A model generated the notes under the pieces. It worked only from the letters and a program-made list of their open reading frames with translations, had not been told where the DNA came from and searched no databases. This document shows, piece by piece, positions 5,230 through 6,044 of a DNA stretch of 6,044 bases. Each line of letters opens with the position of its first letter. Position 1 is the stretch's first letter. The stretch covers positions 1 to 6,044 of the forward strand of contig PCWJ01000016.1 in assembly GCA_002787295.1 (NCBI GenBank), in the 5' to 3' direction. Origin of the DNA: Candidatus Nealsonbacteria bacterium CG11_big_fil_rev_8_21_14_0_20_37_68 (lineage in GTDB: Bacteria > Patescibacteriota > Minisyncoccia > Minisyncoccales > GCA-002782225). Position numbers and translations under genes: made by a program.

Positions 5230-6044
5230 TGTATTTTTTCAAAAGATAAGGAATTTTTCCTATTTTTGCAGCTTTTTTATAACTTAAATCAAGAGCCAAT
5301 CGACTTTCTTTGTATGTTCCCACGCATTCAAGAGGTTTGGGTTTCCCCTTCCCTATTAATGCTCTCATTATTGGTAAAAGTTTTTTATTTTCAAAAAGAT
5401 CTTTACCAAAAATTTTGAGAAGTTGTTTTTTAGGGGCCCGCTCGCGAAGCGAGCGGGAGGACGCGGTGGGCGGGTTATAGTCTAAAAAAGGATATAAGGT
5501 AGCATAAACAAACAAACATTTTGGGCACTCCCCGCACCACCTATCCCCCGTCTTTGAAGCTACATTACAACTGGAAAAAACTGAAAAATATTTTGGATAT
5601 TTTGTAAACATTTTTGAAATTTCAAGTTCGGTATAGGGCCTTAAAAAACTAAAATAATTTACATTTTTTGCTAAATATTTCTTGCAGTAATTTTTGAATC
5701 TTCTTTCAAATTCTGAACTTTTTGACCATTGATGGTTAATCACCCTTCCTAAATATCTTACATTACCTTCGTCAGCACTTTTTTCATTGGAAAAAGCAAT
5801 GTGTTTATAATCAAACAAAATGGCGCAAAAAACACTTAAAAAAGACAAAACCGCCGTAAAAGGAGTATGGCCGTTGAGATACCCTTTTTTGTTTAATTCC
5901 AGCAAAGCCGGAACAATTTTTCTTCCCACTATTACGGAATTTCTGATTCCGTCAATTTTCACTATTTTTCTGGCAGCCTTAGTCGGGCTAACCAAAAAAC
6001 AGCTTATTTCTTTCTTTCTTTTCTTCAAATCCTCCAAAGTAACA
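5216..6044 (-). CDS. murL: MurL, UDP-MurNAc-L-Ala-L-Glu epimerase, 5' end cut by window
   Basis: Family known from Xanthomonas: it inverts the terminal L-Glu of UDP-MurNAc-L-Ala-L-Glu to D-Glu, needing ATP and Mg2+. 275 residues are visible. The frame is open through the right edge (the TTG at 6037 is not a convincing start), and the family is about 450 residues, so the N-terminal third or more is missing. Recognition rests on NEKSADEGN (86-94, counting from the codon at 6043), NHQWSKSSEFE (103-113) and a cysteine set C159...C170-G-E-C173-P-K-C176 followed by LFVYATLYPF. That C...CGxCxxC layout recalls the zinc site of QueC-type proteins; a metal role here is inference. Residues about 191-204 (from PPTASS to RERAP) come from a GC-rich palindrome and interrupt the segment between YPFLDY and KKQLLKIFGKDLF. 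The TGA stop overlaps the murD start by 14 bases. Function is inferred from motif recall and from the murD neighbour. Confidence 0.88.
   Translation of the reverse strand, partial: VTLEDLKKRKKEISCFLVSPTKAARKIVKIDGIRNSVIVGRKIVPALLELNKKGYLNGHTPFTAVLSFLSVFCAILFDYKHIAFSNEKSADEGNVRYLGRVINHQWSKSSEFERRFKNYCKKYLAKNVNYFSFLRPYTELEISKMFTKYPKYFSVFSSCNVASKTGDRWCGECPKCLFVYATLYPFLDYNPPTASSRSLRERAPKKQLLKIFGKDLFENKKLLPIMRALIGKGKPKPLECVGTYKESRLALDLSYKKAAKIGKIPYLLKKYNDLK
5433..5474. repeat. GC-rich palindrome inserted in murL
   Basis: This 42-bp GC-only-like tract in an AT-rich gene contains a perfect hairpin: CCCGCTCGC (5437-5445), loop GAA, GCGAGCGGG (5449-5457). Its centre TCGCGAAGCGA is identical to the hairpin centre of the 85-bp murD element, and GGACGCG beside it also occurs in that element. 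It has no stop in any of the six frames and adds 14 codons to murL in frame. Confidence 0.8.

Noticed and set aside
5087..5287. Plus-strand frame of 66 codons
   Set aside because: Antisense to the murD start and murL end, low complexity from the AAATTTG repeat.
1..6044. Alternative genetic code with TGA as glycine
   Set aside because: TGA ends murL and ftsW at plausible family lengths and no in-frame TGA occurs in conserved regions.

Overview
The window is a single-direction, minus-strand run of five genes from an AT-rich bacterial genome. In transcription order (right to left) they are murL (5' end cut by the window), murD, ftsW, murG and gltX (3' end cut). The first four belong to the division/cell-wall (dcw) type cluster that builds the peptidoglycan precursor: MurL and MurD install glutamate, MurG makes lipid II, and FtsW polymerises it at the septum. 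gltX (glutamyl-tRNA synthetase) takes the place where murC, murB or ddl would more often follow murG. No gene is supported on the plus strand. Three genes end in TGA at sensible family boundaries (murL, murD, ftsW), which argues for the standard bacterial code. Low GC, compact spacing, MurL and the abundant short repeats inside genes suggest a Patescibacteria/CPR-type genome. That placement is an inference and cannot be proven from this window.

The most informative biology is the murL-murD pair. MurL is the family that epimerises the terminal L-Glu of UDP-MurNAc-L-Ala-L-Glu to D-Glu. Its partner ligase, MurD2 in Xanthomonas, adds L-Glu rather than D-Glu. Here the two genes overlap by 14 bases, so this organism probably makes D-Glu on the nucleotide precursor and may need no glutamate racemase. 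The MurD has an altered substrate-side signature (NDSLST instead of NDSKAT), which may belong to this variant.

The most unusual feature is a family of GC-rich palindromic elements lodged in these AT-rich genes. An 85-bp element occurs three times in and at the end of murD: two direct copies and one inverted. Each copy is read in a different frame, giving three unrelated peptides. The element has no stop in five of its six frames. The only stop is the TGA that now ends murD. A different palindrome (4634-4665) lies beside the inverted copy, and a smaller palindrome sharing the same hairpin core sits in frame in murL. This resembles the Rickettsia palindromic elements in principle, though I see no sequence relation.

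Other repeat structure: a 7-bp tandem repeat (AAATTTG) inside the first domain of murD; a 12-bp tandem repeat in a cytoplasmic loop of ftsW; and an imperfect inverted array of 7-bp units spanning the ftsW-murG junction. The gaps between genes are short (16, 59 and 94 bases), so no stretch over 300 bases lacks a gene.
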